In this document: piece by piece, positions 41,256 through 53,145 of the stretch
How the letters are laid out: each line of letters opens with the position of its first letter
How positions within the stretch are numbered: the first letter of the stretch is position 1
The notes under the pieces: generated by a model
What the model saw: the letters and a program-made list of their open reading frames with translations, nothing else
Database searches by the model: none
Told to the model about the DNA's origin: nothing
NCBI GenBank assembly: GCA_024500155.1
Contig: CM044877.1
Span: forward strand, 19,548,001 to 19,612,000
Origin: Chenopodium formosanum
Taxonomy: Eukaryota; Streptophyta; Magnoliopsida; Caryophyllales; Amaranthaceae
Direction of reading: 5' to 3'
DNA length: 64,000 bases
Program-made: the position numbers and the translations under genes

Positions 41256-42945
41256 TGTAGGCGTCGCTCGAAGTGCGCCTACGTTAAAAAGCATGTTGTG
41301 AATATGCTTGGCACTCATAGGAAGTGGGAATTGACATTACGATTAGGGACAAATAAAGTAGGGAGCCGCCAACAAGTTTTTGAGGAACTTGTAAACCGTT
41401 CACGGATCATAAAAAGGCAACCACGATAAGGGACAACGATAGACAACAACGATTGACCCGTGAAGGTTACACCCCATTCATAATCCATGAGATTACTAAC
41501 TCCATATGGTTCGGAACCACGAAAGGAGGATCGGGGATGATGGTATGAAGTGAGTCATGGAGTCACATTCGCCCGTATTGGCCTCTACTCGATTCTTATA
41601 GTGAAAAATATTCCTGTGATCTCAAAGGCATACAAACAAAATATTCAATTTGCTCCAAACTATTATTAAGCTAAATTGGTTGAATATTAATGCAACATAT
41701 AATTCTAAAATATTGTGATCACTTCAATTAACAACAAGATTAAAAAGGATCCTAAACCGGTTGTCCAAATTATCTTATTAGGCGTGATTTTCAATTACAT
41801 ATTCCCTTTAAACATGCAATATGGTGATCATAAATAAATGACAGAATTAATACAAACATAAAAAGAACCAATTTAATCATAATTCTAACAACAGAAAAAT
41901 CGTTAGAAAAATAATAATAAAAAGAGCATAACTCTTACTTTGAATCTGTTTGCTTGCAACTACAAAATAATGAAACGAGTCAGTAACTTCAAGGAAATAA
42001 TAAAACAATAATTAAATTAAAAAAACAAGGTTAATTTTGGGGCCAAACCCTCAAACGATTCTACCTTTCACGCCTTGGTTTAAGGACAGAACCTCGAGTA
42101 AAATACGGACTCCTTGGAGTGCTTGAAGAGGGAATTTTGAAGTGAAAAGGGGTAGGCTAGTGTTTAGGTTAAGAGCATAGAAGAGAGAAAAATAAGAATA
42201 ATCGAATTCTGGTTGCCCCGTTCATCAGAAATGAGGGGGTATTTATAGGGAAATGTGCTGAGGGAGCACACGGAACCCTAAAATGATAAAAAAAAACCCT
42301 AAAAAATATCCCGTGACACGGTCAGACTGTACCGTGACACGGTTAGACTGTACCGTCAGACGGTACAAGTTCCCGTGACACGGTCAGTCTTTGGAGTGTC
42401 GCGGGAAATTTTCAGAAAACGGAACGGAAAACGCGTTAAGGGTTTACGCGGAAAGGACGCGGAGCTTCCCGTGTCACGGCAGACCTCCCGTGTCACGGGA
42501 AGTCCCACCGTCAGACGGGAACTGTTCCCGTGACACGGTCAAGCCTGACCGTGACACGGTCAACTCCAGTCCATTTTTCCGTCTAAATTCATTTTTAACC
42601 CTAATTTCTTTCGGCTTTTTGAGTGCCGATTGATAATTACGGGCTTTTTTCTGACTTTTAAAATTCGGGCTAAAATGAGAAAATAATAAATTAAATAAAA
42701 TAAAATATTTGGGCCAAAAATAATAAAATAATAAAAAAGGTTTGGGCTTAAAATTAATTAACAAATTAAAACTATGCTTTTACCAAACACCAAGACTGAT
42801 CCATGGACCTTTCAAACATATGAACTTAATAAAATACGATTCTTTAAGCACTCTCGGGATTAAATACTAAACCCGACCAACAGCAGCGGTGAAAGGTTAT
42901 TTATCATCGGGCTTGGTTTTGGGGAGACATTTTTAGGTGTCTACA
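41256..42945 (-). repeat. LTR F: 5' LTR of Element 2
   Basis: This is practically identical to LTR E over 1,690 bp. Its promoter (palindromes at 42309-42567, TATA near 42239-42248) drives the genomic RNA. The predicted intron 1 is 41960-42064 (105 bp), the microexon 41939-41959, and donor GTAAGAG follows. Confidence 0.95.
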
Positions 42946-42950
42946 ACTAT
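42946..42950. repeat. Target site duplication ACTAT, right copy (Element 2)
   Basis: This is the exact partner of 24227-24231. Directly afterwards Element 1 pol resumes on the minus strand. Confidence 0.95.
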
Positions 42951-45900
42951 CCATCTTGATATGCGCCCATTGAGTGTAGATTTCTCGAATAAATATTTGA
43001 GTGGATCTAATCAGGAAACTACAAAGACTGTATGCACGAGCATGTAATGTCTTAACTTGGTTGTGGCCCACACTAAAGCGAGGCACAATTTCTCAAGTGG
43101 TGTATAGCGTACTTCATACTCGAGCATTTTTTTGCTTAAATAGTAGATCGCGTTTTCTTTGCCTTCTACTTCTTGCGCTAACATGGCTCCCATTGTCTCT
43201 TTAGTGACTGTTAAGTACAACCTAAGAGGTATTCCCAGAAGTGCTGGTGCTAATACCTGGGAGGATTTGCCAGATAGGCTTTGATCTTTTAAAAGGCTTT
43301 TTGACACTTGTCATCCCATATTACTAGTACATTCTTTTTTAGCTTTTTGAAAATTGGTTCACATATTGTTGTTAATTTTGATATGAACCTGCTTATGTAT
43401 TGCAATCGGCAAATAAATCCTCGAATTTGTTTCTCGGTTTTGGGCAGTGGCATTGACATGATTGCCTTGATCTTGGTTGGGTCTATCTCTATTCCTCTGG
43501 AGCTTATGACATAACCCAAAAGCTTTCCTGAGGTGACTCCAAAAGCACACTTAGATGGATTCAACCTCATGTTGTATTTTCTTAGCCTTTCAAAGAATTT
43601 TCTCAAGGCTATTTGATGGCCTGGGCGATCTTTTGATTTCACAATCATATCGTCCACATATACTTCAACTTGTTTATGCATCATGTCATGGAGCAAGGCA
43701 GTTGCTGCTCGTTGGTAAGTAGCACCCGCGTTTTTCAACCCGAATGGCATTACCGTGTAGTAGTAAGTACCCCATGGTGTTATGAAGGTTGTTTTCTCCA
43801 TGTCTTCTTCTGCCATGAGAATTTGATTGTACCCCGCGTATCCATCCATGAACGAGAGAAGTGCATGATTTGTTGTGTTATCCACCAGAATATCGATGTG
43901 TGGTAAAGGGAAGTCGTCCTTTGGACTTGCCTTATTTAGATCTCAATAGTCGACATACATTCTTACCCTTCCATCCTTATTTGGAACTGGGACGACGTAG
44001 GCGACCCATTCAGGGTATTTGAATACCTTGATAAAACCTGCAGTTATTTGTTTTTGAACTTCTTCTTATATTTTAAGAGCTATGTCGGGTTTCATTCGAC
44101 GTAACTTTTGTTTTACAGGTTTCATTCCTGGGATTAGCGGTATGGTGTGTAGAGCTATTTCTCTATATTAATGCCTGGCATATCTTCATATGACCAAGCG
44201 AATACATCGATGAATTCTTTAAGCAAGTTAATTTAATCGGTTCTTTCTTGTTCATTAAGTGTTAATCCGATTTTAACTTCTCTTTTATTGGTTGAATCAT
44301 TTGAGATATCAACCATCTCAGCTTCCTCAATTATCGGTGTTTTCTTTTCATGTGTTTCCATTGATTTAATAAGTTCTTTGTCATTTTCATTGTTAGTTAA
44401 GCAATGCTCGTCATCTTGGATTAAAGAAGAACACAAGAAGTAAGGAGAAGAAGACATTATTAAATTTTGAGATCATTACATCAAAGAGATATATGTCCTC
44501 ATGTACTTGATCACTAACTATCCTAGGGGAAGAGATAGGAGGAGGGGGCGCTATAACTAAAGACTTAGATGACTCTATAGGGAGAGACTCTAACTCTGAC
44601 TCTGACTCAAACGACTCTTCGAACATCGGTCCTTGCCCCGTAGTAATGGAGATTTTCCTTCCGCTTGGAGTAGTCACCTTGACAGTCTTGCGCCACCTTT
44701 GTAGTGATCCTGCTGCTGGATTGATGAGCTTTGAGGGATCAAAGCTTTCGCTTTGTAGGATTGTTTGGATGAGCGAGGAGTTATCCTCTTTGTATGTTGG
44801 CTCATCTTTTTCTCGCCCAAATAGTAATCCCATGACATTTAAGTCAAAGCATGGGGTGCTTTCTTCTTGTGGACAGGAGTTGGGATTTCATCTATAAAGT
44901 AGCAATCTAGGAAAATCTCGAATCCCGGTTTCCTTATGCCATTTATGAAAAACAGTTTGGGAAATTCGTAGCATGGGTAGTGCTCTCCTTCTTTTATGAA
45001 TTGTCCATTGAGGGTGAGAGAATACTGATCGATTGGGATTGATTTCTTTTGGATGCGAGCGTCCTTACGTTCTTTTGACTTTTCCTGGGCTCGCTTGAGA
45101 TCTTCCCAAGTCGGTTCGAAACCAAGTCCGAAAGTGTCTAATTTAGGGAGGCCAGGTGATTCCAGCGGTTTTGCTATTCCTTTTTCCTTTCCTAAGGTCA
45201 TCCCAGGAAAATGTCCTTGCTTCTTCAAAATAGCGTTCACTATCATATTGGAGTGGGGGTCGTTGTAGAGAGGGGTCCTTTCATCCTCCTCGATTAAGGA
45301 GACCTCTTCATTAAAGCCCCATAAATCTTCATCATCTTCATCGTGCTCCACATTAATTATTGGATTCTCTATAGCTTTAATCCTCATGGGTAAAGCATCG
45401 ATTGTAATGGGAATTCCTCCAACCATGGCCTTTACCTGTTGGTGGGAGATGAAGGGACGGCCTTTAGGTCATGAAGCCAAGGGCGTCCCAACAACAGATT
45501 AAATTAAGCCTTGATATCTACTACTTGGAATGTAGTAGCGTGTTCTATTGCTCCCGCTGTTATATTCATAGTAATCTTACCAAGAGCTTGACAATGAGTA
45601 TTTTCATAAGCCCTTATTCCTTGCGTTGACAGGGTTAGGTCCTCATCCCTTATGCCTAGCATCCTCGCAGTTCTAAGTGGACAGACATTAATTGGCCGAT
45701 CCATTGTCTACAAGAGTCATAGGGACGTTCATTCTCTTGCAAACCACTGTGAGGTTTAACGCCATATAATGCTTGTCACCTTTTCGAGGTAAGTCCTTGT
45801 CGGAAAAAGTGATCAAGTTGATAAGACTAGGGAGATCACTCATAAGGAAGTAAGCTAACCCCTCAGGAGTGGTGTCAGAATCTATCCCTATCTTATCCAA

Positions 45901-46260
45901 GGCATTCATTAATGCCAACCTATGCTCTCGAGATGTTGTCAGAAGCTTCCATAAGTTCATTTCAAATTTGGTTTTCTTGAACTGTTTGACAATATCGTTG
46001 TCTTCTATGATAGGTATGGGAACTTGCTGCGTGGTTGGCATAGATTGTGTCGAAATAGGAAATTGCATTCTCACGGATCTTGTGAGGACGTCTATTGATG
46101 AATCTTCTTCAACCCAGAAGTCAACCATGGCATATGACACCGAAGGTGGAGGTCCTACCATGTCTTTTAAATAAACATTTTCTTCATCACTGTCCCAAAC
46201 TCCATTGATACTTATGTCTTCCTCTTGTGGAATTAGGACTAGCCTTTTATCATCAATCAT
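42951..46260 (-). pseudogene. Element 1 pol, 5' part: protease, G-patch-like segment, reverse transcriptase, first RNase H (broken)
   Basis: Recognisable from right to left are the protease motif LVDNGSAN near 45.7 kb (frame shift directly after it), LLGRPWLH near 45.48 kb, the G-patch-like GHFPGMTLG near 45.2 kb, reverse transcriptase with EVYVDDMIVKSKD near 43.65 kb, and the degenerate first RNase H with LYLTVTKETMGAML near 43.2 kb. At least six stops or shifts separate the pieces. The first RNase H shows the unbroken reading CLALVWATTKLRHYML, which reveals the missing base in Element 2. Confidence 0.87.
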
Positions 46261-48250
46261 TTTCTGAATTAAATCCTTATATTTAAAACAGTTTTCAGTA
46301 GTGTGACCCTCTTATTGATGGTATTGACAATAAAACATGTCTGTCCTTTTTAATGATTCAAATGGTCTCGGTTCGAGAGGTTTGACCTCACCACTCTCGG
46401 AGAGCATTTTGAACATTTGAGCATATGGAATCCCAATTGGAGTATAGAGTCTATTACTCTTCTTGGGTTTATCAATTACTTGCAGAGAAAAGTGTTTCTT
46501 CGTTTTCTCGCTAGCTACAGGCAATGGGATCTTTTTTGCTTCCATGAGATCTTGAATGAGGTTTGGAAACCTGTAGCATTCATTTGTGGTATGAACGTTC
46601 CCTTGATGGTACTTGCAGTAGGACTTGGGATCCCATCTTGAAGATCACTTTTTTGGTGTTGGATCCTCAGTAGGGCCAATAGGTTTGATTAGTCGTTGAT
46701 CGAAGAGGCGATCAAAAGTAGCCTTATAGGTCATTCCCATGGGTGTGAACTCTCTCCTGGGTTTATTTTTTGTGGATGGAACCTCGTCACACTTTTTTTG
46801 AAGCTCCTCTAATTGTTTCTTTGCAACTTCGAGAGCTTCACGTAACAAGTTTGATCCCTCCGTACATCCTCTTTACTTGTTAGTTCTGGAAGGTTATCTA
46901 TGGCATCAAGAAAGATCTCCTCCTCTTCTTCGATAGCATAGATTTCTTCGACAGGTTTGATGAGAGATGAGAGATCAACTCATTTTCCTCATCAGAGATG
47001 GCCAAAAAGTGGGCAAGAGGCGCAATATTAATGCTCGGCTTCTTACTCGCAGGGGGCAATGGCAGTTTGTTTATGTCGATTAAATCTTGGATAGCTTCCT
47101 TAAGCTTCCAAAAATTCTTAGTAAGATGGCCCCTACCTTGGTTGTACTTGCAATGTGCATTGGGGTTCCAATTAGTTGTCCTCTTCTCGACTGGTGGGTC
47201 CCCAAATGGTCTAATAGGAATTATAAGACCTTTTGCATTTAATCGGTCAAATGCGGTGTCATAACTCATACCAATAAGAGTAAAGTTCCTCATAAATGGT
47301 TTCTTTTGTCCTTGATTATTCATACCAAGGACTTCACTTAAGTTAAAGGTGCTAACATTGTTCGAGTGGGTGGTTTTGGAAGAAGAAGAATTGTCGTTCT
47401 TCTTGTCTTTCCAGCCACTGTTGGAGTTATTGTTAGCAGCTTTCAGCTTAGCCAGGTCGTCTTCAATATTGATTCCAATGTCATAGACGGTCTTAAAAGT
47501 ATGGAGATTATTCTGGTATTTGAGATGCTTGGAGTAATTCTCTTGAAGGTTTTTTAAGAATAACCTTACGGACTCTTTTTCGCTTGGTACTTCAATCATC
47601 TTAGCTGAGGTTTCTCTCTATTTGTTGAAGAAAGAGGTAAGACCTTCATTCTCCTTTTGCTTGAGGATTTCAAGTTCCCTATAGTCAGTCTTAACTTGAA
47701 TATTGCATTTGTATCTATCAATGACGAAAGCGTTTACTATGGACTCCAAAGTAGAGGTTCTTTCTTTCTCAGAGAAAAGAACCATTGTTGGCAAACAGTT
47801 TCGACAGATAGGGAGAACAAAGAGGGAAACATCTTCTTGTCAATACCCTTAATACTCATTATTGTTTCGAAGGCTCTAAAATGAAAGTAAGGGTTGTCAG
47901 TCGCTTTAAATTTCGGGATGTCGTTGGCATTGAACTTCTGCGGAAGAAGATCCTTGTCCACCGAGACCCCTTGTGAGCTAATCCCTTGAAACTTATAGTC
48001 ACTAGACAGTTTGCTCAGACCCTCTTGCATGAGGTCCATCTGTTGTTGTTTCATGGGATCATCAATCTTGAGGGTTTGAACTTTTAACGCCTCAGTCACA
48101 GTAATCAGTTGGTTCCTTAGCTCATTAACTTCCTCTTGAGTTGCCATTATTGTCTTAGCTTTCCTTTTACGAGCAATGGGTTTGTCGAAAAGTTGGACTT
48201 GAATAAAAAGGTTGTCTTTGATAAAACGCCCTTCCTTTTTTGACCAAGCG
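46261..48250 (-). pseudogene. Element 1 gag with three zinc-knuckle modules (broken)
   Basis: Gag starts MATQEEVNEL at 48147, with open frame back to the predicted acceptor at 48250. The capsid domain is shifted near 47770 and has a stop near 47617. Three modules follow, each a TP[I/M]G box plus a knuckle. The first is CKYNQGRGH near 47.15 kb, the second CKYHQGNVHTTNEC near 46.6 kb, and the third has CQYHQ then a stop, then EGHTTENC near 46.3 kb. A Leu/Lys-rich heptad-like stretch (VAKKQLEELQKK) separates the first and second. The same triple arrangement is found in Element X, so it is ancestral in this family. Confidence 0.8.
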
Positions 48251-49499
48251 CTGTAAATTAAACCATTTTTGTTTTATTATTTGACTCAAATTGACCTTGA
48301 CTTTACGGTTTGAAAAAGAAGAAAAAAGCAAAAATTAGGTTCTTTTTTTTGGCAAAAATAAGGTATATATTTTTGGGAGTTAAGTATAGGGTTCAAACAA
48401 GTTGATTTAATTGGAGGATTAATATCCGACTTACCCCCCTAAAAAAACTGACGGAAAATACGCGCATACAAGACTCCCTTAGACATGGTCAAAGTGTTCA
48501 TTAGTGTGTGTTTTATGTGGTGAGTGTAAGTGACATGCTTTGACTCTTGTGTAAGACCATGGGACTTAGTGCTTAGACTCGATTAATGACTTGACAAGGT
48601 ACTATTACCAGTAAAAATTAACTGAATTGATTAGAAAACTGTGCAATTAGACATAATTTGATGACTCGAGCAACAAATCGAACTGTCGCCAAAACGACAG
48701 GACTAACGCCTCTCTTTGCAGTGTAGTGCCAGAAGACAGAACTGTCGCCAGGCGCTACACTCCACAGAGTGGTGCTGCAGTTTAAATCTTGGTGCCATTG
48801 TTGGAACATCGATCTGGAACTGCTTTCTATATTATTACTCTACAGAGTATGCTTAAAGTCATACTAAGTTAACTCTGATTAAATTATTAAACTTTAATTA
48901 ATCAAATTAATTAATTAATTAATTAGGAAAAGTTCTTTTAGTTATAAATCAGTTTATTTAATCTTAGCACAAGTCAAACAAACGGTTAGGAAAAACACAT
49001 AAAAGATGCACAATAAATAATGCGCAATTAGTCAAGTTGGCACAACATGATGCAATGAGTTTGCAACCTAACCATGGCTCTAGTTCTCTAAAGTTCGGGA
49101 TATGGGTTATTCAATAGAGGGTCCATGGTTAATTGTGCAGATGCAACGTATGGAAGCCTAACCATAAAGGGTTGGCGCAAGTGGATGGGACACCGCGAAT
49201 TTAGAAAAACTAGCTTCCATGGTTTGGTGAATTCAACATTCTCGGATGTACCCTTTGTTGCTCAGAGTGTTCAATAAGGGAGATGGAGCATGAATTTCCA
49301 GAGGGTTATGTCCATATGTAGAACACATATGGGTTTCAGAAAAGTGAGAAAAACTCAATCAGGAAGTAGGATCGAGCAAATAGTGCTAAAAACTGGTCAA
49401 AATTAGAACGCATATTTCTGGCTCGGTATTGGAAGAACTTGGCGCCAACAAACAGAGTCCAGCACCACCTTTTGGCTTTAGTTCCTGGCGACAGAAATA
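48251..49499 (-). other. Leader of Element 1, primer-binding site deleted
   Basis: Palindrome clusters lie at about 48688-48795 and 49438-49497, and the conserved leader block at about 49070-49290. The acceptor TTTACAG/CGCTTGG is at 48251. Where the primer-binding site should be, the leader jumps straight into internal LTR sequence: AAATATTTAGTATG replaces the LTR end and the site. A deletion across the junction is inferred. Confidence 0.65.
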
Positions 49500-51348
49500 T
49501 TTAGTATGTTCATACACTAAAGTACGGTGGCGTACAAAGATAAAGAAGATAGAGAAAAAGAGTCGCCAACAAGTTTTAGGAACATGTAAACCGTTCACTG
49601 GGTGAAGGTTACACCCCTTAACAATCCAGGAGATCGTCAACTCCAATAGGTCTGGAACCATGACTGGTAGTTCGGGGATGAAGGTACAAATCCAATCTAA
49701 AAGAGATTGAACCTGCCCTAATAATAAGCCTCTACTTTATTCTGATCATATTCATGTGCGCTTTCTGACTAACATGCAATCATTATGTTTAACCCTCAAC
49801 CTGTTTAATCTATGTTGGTTGAATATAATGCACAAATAAAACTATTATTGGCTATCAATTGAATCATAATCATACTAACCTTACAAAAAATTATTAATTA
49901 TCTTATTAAGCGTGATTACAAGTACCTATTCCCATTAAACATGCATAAAAGGCGTGATCAAGCAATAACAATAAATATATATATCAAGCAACATAATAAT
50001 AATCAATAACAACTATAATCACAATCATAATAATAAACATGTTCATGTTAAAGCATAATAATAGCAAGACCCTAGGCATGATACTAACAAGATTAATCAC
50101 AAACCCTAGCATGTCACTAAGCATCAAAAAATAAAGCTTTAACCTTAACATGATACTAACGATCATAAATATTAGAAAGAACGTAAAAGGCATCATACTT
50201 TTAATCATACTTGGTATTAGGATTTTTTAGTTATTACCCTAAACATGATACTAGGAAGATCAAAACACCCTAACATGACGCTAGGAATCATAATAACAAC
50301 CTAAATATGATTTCTACATCATAATATCAATAAAAACCATTAAAGCACTTACTTGGATGCCTCGAACCTCTTTCTAATAACAAAATACACGCGTTAGTAA
50401 CTTCAAGGAAAATAATAAACAAACAATTAAATTAAATAATTGAAATAGAGATTAGGGACCAAACCCTCAGAAATTAAAACCTTTCACGTTTAGGGTGAAG
50501 GAAACTTCGAACGATGCTAGGTGTTTCTTGGTCTTGTGAATGCGGAATTTTGTGTATAAAGGTTGGTTTAGAAAAAGAGAGAGAGCTTAGAGAGGAGAGA
50601 ATAAGAGAATTGTTGAGAGTTGGTGATCATTCATGATGAAAAACGGAGATTTTAAGAGGCTATTTATAGAGAAAATCAGCCAAAAAGATAGAAAAACAAA
50701 TCAGAGTTTCTACGTGAAAAATAAGTTAGCGCCAGGCGCTGAACATTAGCGTCATGCGCTAACGCTAGCGCTAGGTGCTAACGCTAGCGCCAGGCGCCAG
50801 GCTTAGAGCTACTAATGTCTGGCGTTAGGCGCTAATTAACTTTTTCACGCGTTTTCTAAATTCAGATAAAATTTAGCCGTAAAGAAGGGCAAAATCGTAT
50901 TTTCCTTAAAAACACTCTTTTATTCTCATTAAAACTCTAAAAAGTCAATAAAAGTCAATTTTTCAATGATAATTGAATTAGGAATGATAAATCCATATTA
51001 GGCCCTCCCCTTGATCATTGGGCCGCATAAAAGGCTCAAACTGGGCCCAGTTTAGTAATTCGGCCATAACTTCCTCATTACTCATCGGAATTGGGCTTAT
51101 AATATATCGTTGGAAAGCTCATTTCAAGCCCCATCCAAATACACCATTATTTGACCCATAATATGGACCAACCAAATTGGATCGGCTGTTTTCTTAAAAT
51201 AGTTTTTCAAAAACAGAGAGAAAAGAAAAGAAAATAAAACTATCCGAACACTAAACTTTCCACACTTGTACTTCATTCGATTGTGATTCAACGTGAAAGG
51301 TACTCATTGCCGGGTTTGGTTTTGGGGAGACACAAATGGGTGTCTACA
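49500..51348 (-). repeat. LTR D: 5' LTR of Element 1, inner end truncated
   Basis: The outer end TGTAGACACCC is intact at 51348. The inner end lacks the last tens of bases present in LTR A. The palindrome cluster at about 50727-50838 has about eight units, double that of LTR A. TATA is at about 50659-50670, intron 1 at 50374-50480 and the microexon at 50353-50373. Confidence 0.88.
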
Positions 51349-51353
51349 CATAG
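51349..51353. repeat. Target site duplication CATAG, right copy (Element 1)
   Basis: This matches 2967-2971 exactly. Confidence 0.92.
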
Positions 51354-52671
51354 TCAACTTGGTATCACACTAATACCAATTATGTACAGGATAATATCCT
51401 ATATACTTTTGTGCCTCGATGCCACAGAACAGCAAAATCATTATCTACACCATGCATGGTGGTCCAAATCTAGTATGTAGTCAAGCGAGCAGCACATGTG
51501 TTATTGTTTCTCTACCATAAAAATCACTTTTTATACCAAAAAAATACACCCCTCCCCTCCATACAAGCACAACTAAGCCATTTACAACATAACTAATGCA
51601 TCTAGCTCGTCCCGTCTTTCATTGCAATCAGATTGCAGATACTCAACAAGCGGCTGGGCCTACCCTGGTCAAATTCCACGTCATGTGAATTAACTCCTCA
51701 TTCCTGTGAATCAAGGATAGCATATAAATTATCCTTATCACATTTGTCAACTAATAATCCAAACAGAACCTGAATACAATTTATTAACCATTTGATACTT
51801 TGTATAAAAACGATCTGTACTTGCCCTAATGCAAGCAAGTATGATAACCCCACAACTACCACTATACACAAAGAAGACACAATAAGCTTAGAGAAAACAT
51901 AATCTATTTCCACACAACAAGGTTAGTTAAAACAGTAGTTGTGAACTCACATATCTGGTTGGTGAACAATCTCGACGCTTTTAATAGGCCGCCCTCCAAA
52001 GGTACCCTGTTCCCAACTTTTATCATGGGTGAGAATCAATACCTCCATTTTAATAATCTGTAATTATCTATTTGAATACATAAATCAGTAATCAATCGTT
52101 ACCAATTTTCTTTCAACAACGCTTAAGGTAAAACACAAACGAGTTTTTACCAATTTTGGAATGAATGCTTCGTGTTATATGAATTAGCAGGATCAAAGTA
52201 TATCAACTAGTCCATGAGCCATATCTTCTGTTATTTAAAGGAGAAGGCATCACATCACCAATGTTCATCCATTAGATTAGGGACAAATATCTGTGATTCA
52301 CAATGCCCTTAATTTCAACAACACGACTGTCAAATTAGTACACAAAATACAACATTCAAAACAGCCATACTCACCACAAAAATTTGGCACTAAGCAACAC
52401 CACGCAAAGGATGCTCATGTTTTTTGTTAAGAGTGGGAGCATCGTCCATGTCTGTCACCGGCTTAATTTGAAAAATGCAATAAAAATAAAAATATAGAAT
52501 ATGACAACTGTAAAGTTACAAGTACCGAAACAATTCAAACACACGACAAATTATCGTACCACAAAGGCAGGATACAACATGATCCTTTTGATGTGCCCCT
52601 CATACTTGATACCCCATTTCATAGTATACAACTTAGATGACACACACACATACTTCATATCAACCCTTTGA
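51354..52671. other. Right flank of Element 1, unclassified
   Basis: No gene was recognised. TTGGTAT-N7-ATACCAA lies at 51359-51379, followed by AGGATAATATCCT, linking this DNA to the left flank. The rest is AT-rich, with many stops and no domain motif. Confidence 0.5.
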
Positions 52672-53145
52672 TGAATGTCATTTATGGCACTCATTTGGTT
52701 CTCTTTAGGGTGGAATTCATGCTATTTTATACCTATTTTCTTTAGTTTTTCCTTAGTTTTACTCTTTATTTCCATAGTTTGCATTTTCTTAGTTGATTTT
52801 CTATTTTTATGCATTTCTTGGTTTATTTTGCTATTTTCTCTTTTATTTGCTTGTTTTTGTTCATTTTTCAGGTTATGATCATAATTCGAGGATTCCCGAG
52901 TCTCCTTCCCAAGTTTTACATCGTTTGATATGCCTCTTGCCTACCATTTAAAGTTCAAGTTTGAAGGAGTGTGTAGTCCAAGTCTTCTAGCTCGTGCATG
53001 CAAGCGGTGGATACGCCATTCTTGGTGTTTAACCCACCGTGGAGGATATTTGAAGATTGCCATCTTCCGTGTTCATCAACATCATCAAGTGGAGTGCACA
53101 AGGAAGAGCTCAATTAAAGGTGAAGGAGGCTGCCCTGCTCCCAAG

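Larger units (their letters stand above)
24232..42945 (-). mobile_element. Element 2: young Tat-lineage retrotransposon with two intact antisense genes
   Basis: This is an 18.7-kb element on the minus strand with perfect target duplications, primer-binding site and polypurine tract. It carries gag, protease, reverse transcriptase, dual RNase H and integrase, plus complete antisense PMD and DUF7745-like genes. The two LTRs are nearly identical: by eye I count three substitutions and one 1-bp indel in 1.69 kb, so insertion is recent. Despite this, gag-pol is split by two frame breaks, near 38945 and 35425. A family-specific CCGTSWSACGG palindrome is repeated more than 50 times, only in noncoding parts. 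Confidence 0.95.
2972..51348 (-). mobile_element. Element 1: Tat-lineage Ty3/gypsy retrotransposon, degenerate, with two nested insertions
   Basis: The element is oriented on the minus strand. Its 3' LTR is at the left, followed rightwards by polypurine tract, 3' UTR, a PMD pseudogene and a DUF7745-like pseudogene (both on the plus strand), pol, gag, leader and 5' LTR. Subtracting Element X and Element 2 with their duplications leaves about 18.9 kb, close to the 18.7 kb of Element 2, so no large part is missing. All genes carry stops and frameshifts. The inner edge of the 5' LTR together with the primer-binding site has been deleted near 49500, so this copy could not prime reverse transcription. 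It is the host for both nested elements and therefore the oldest of the three. Confidence 0.9.
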
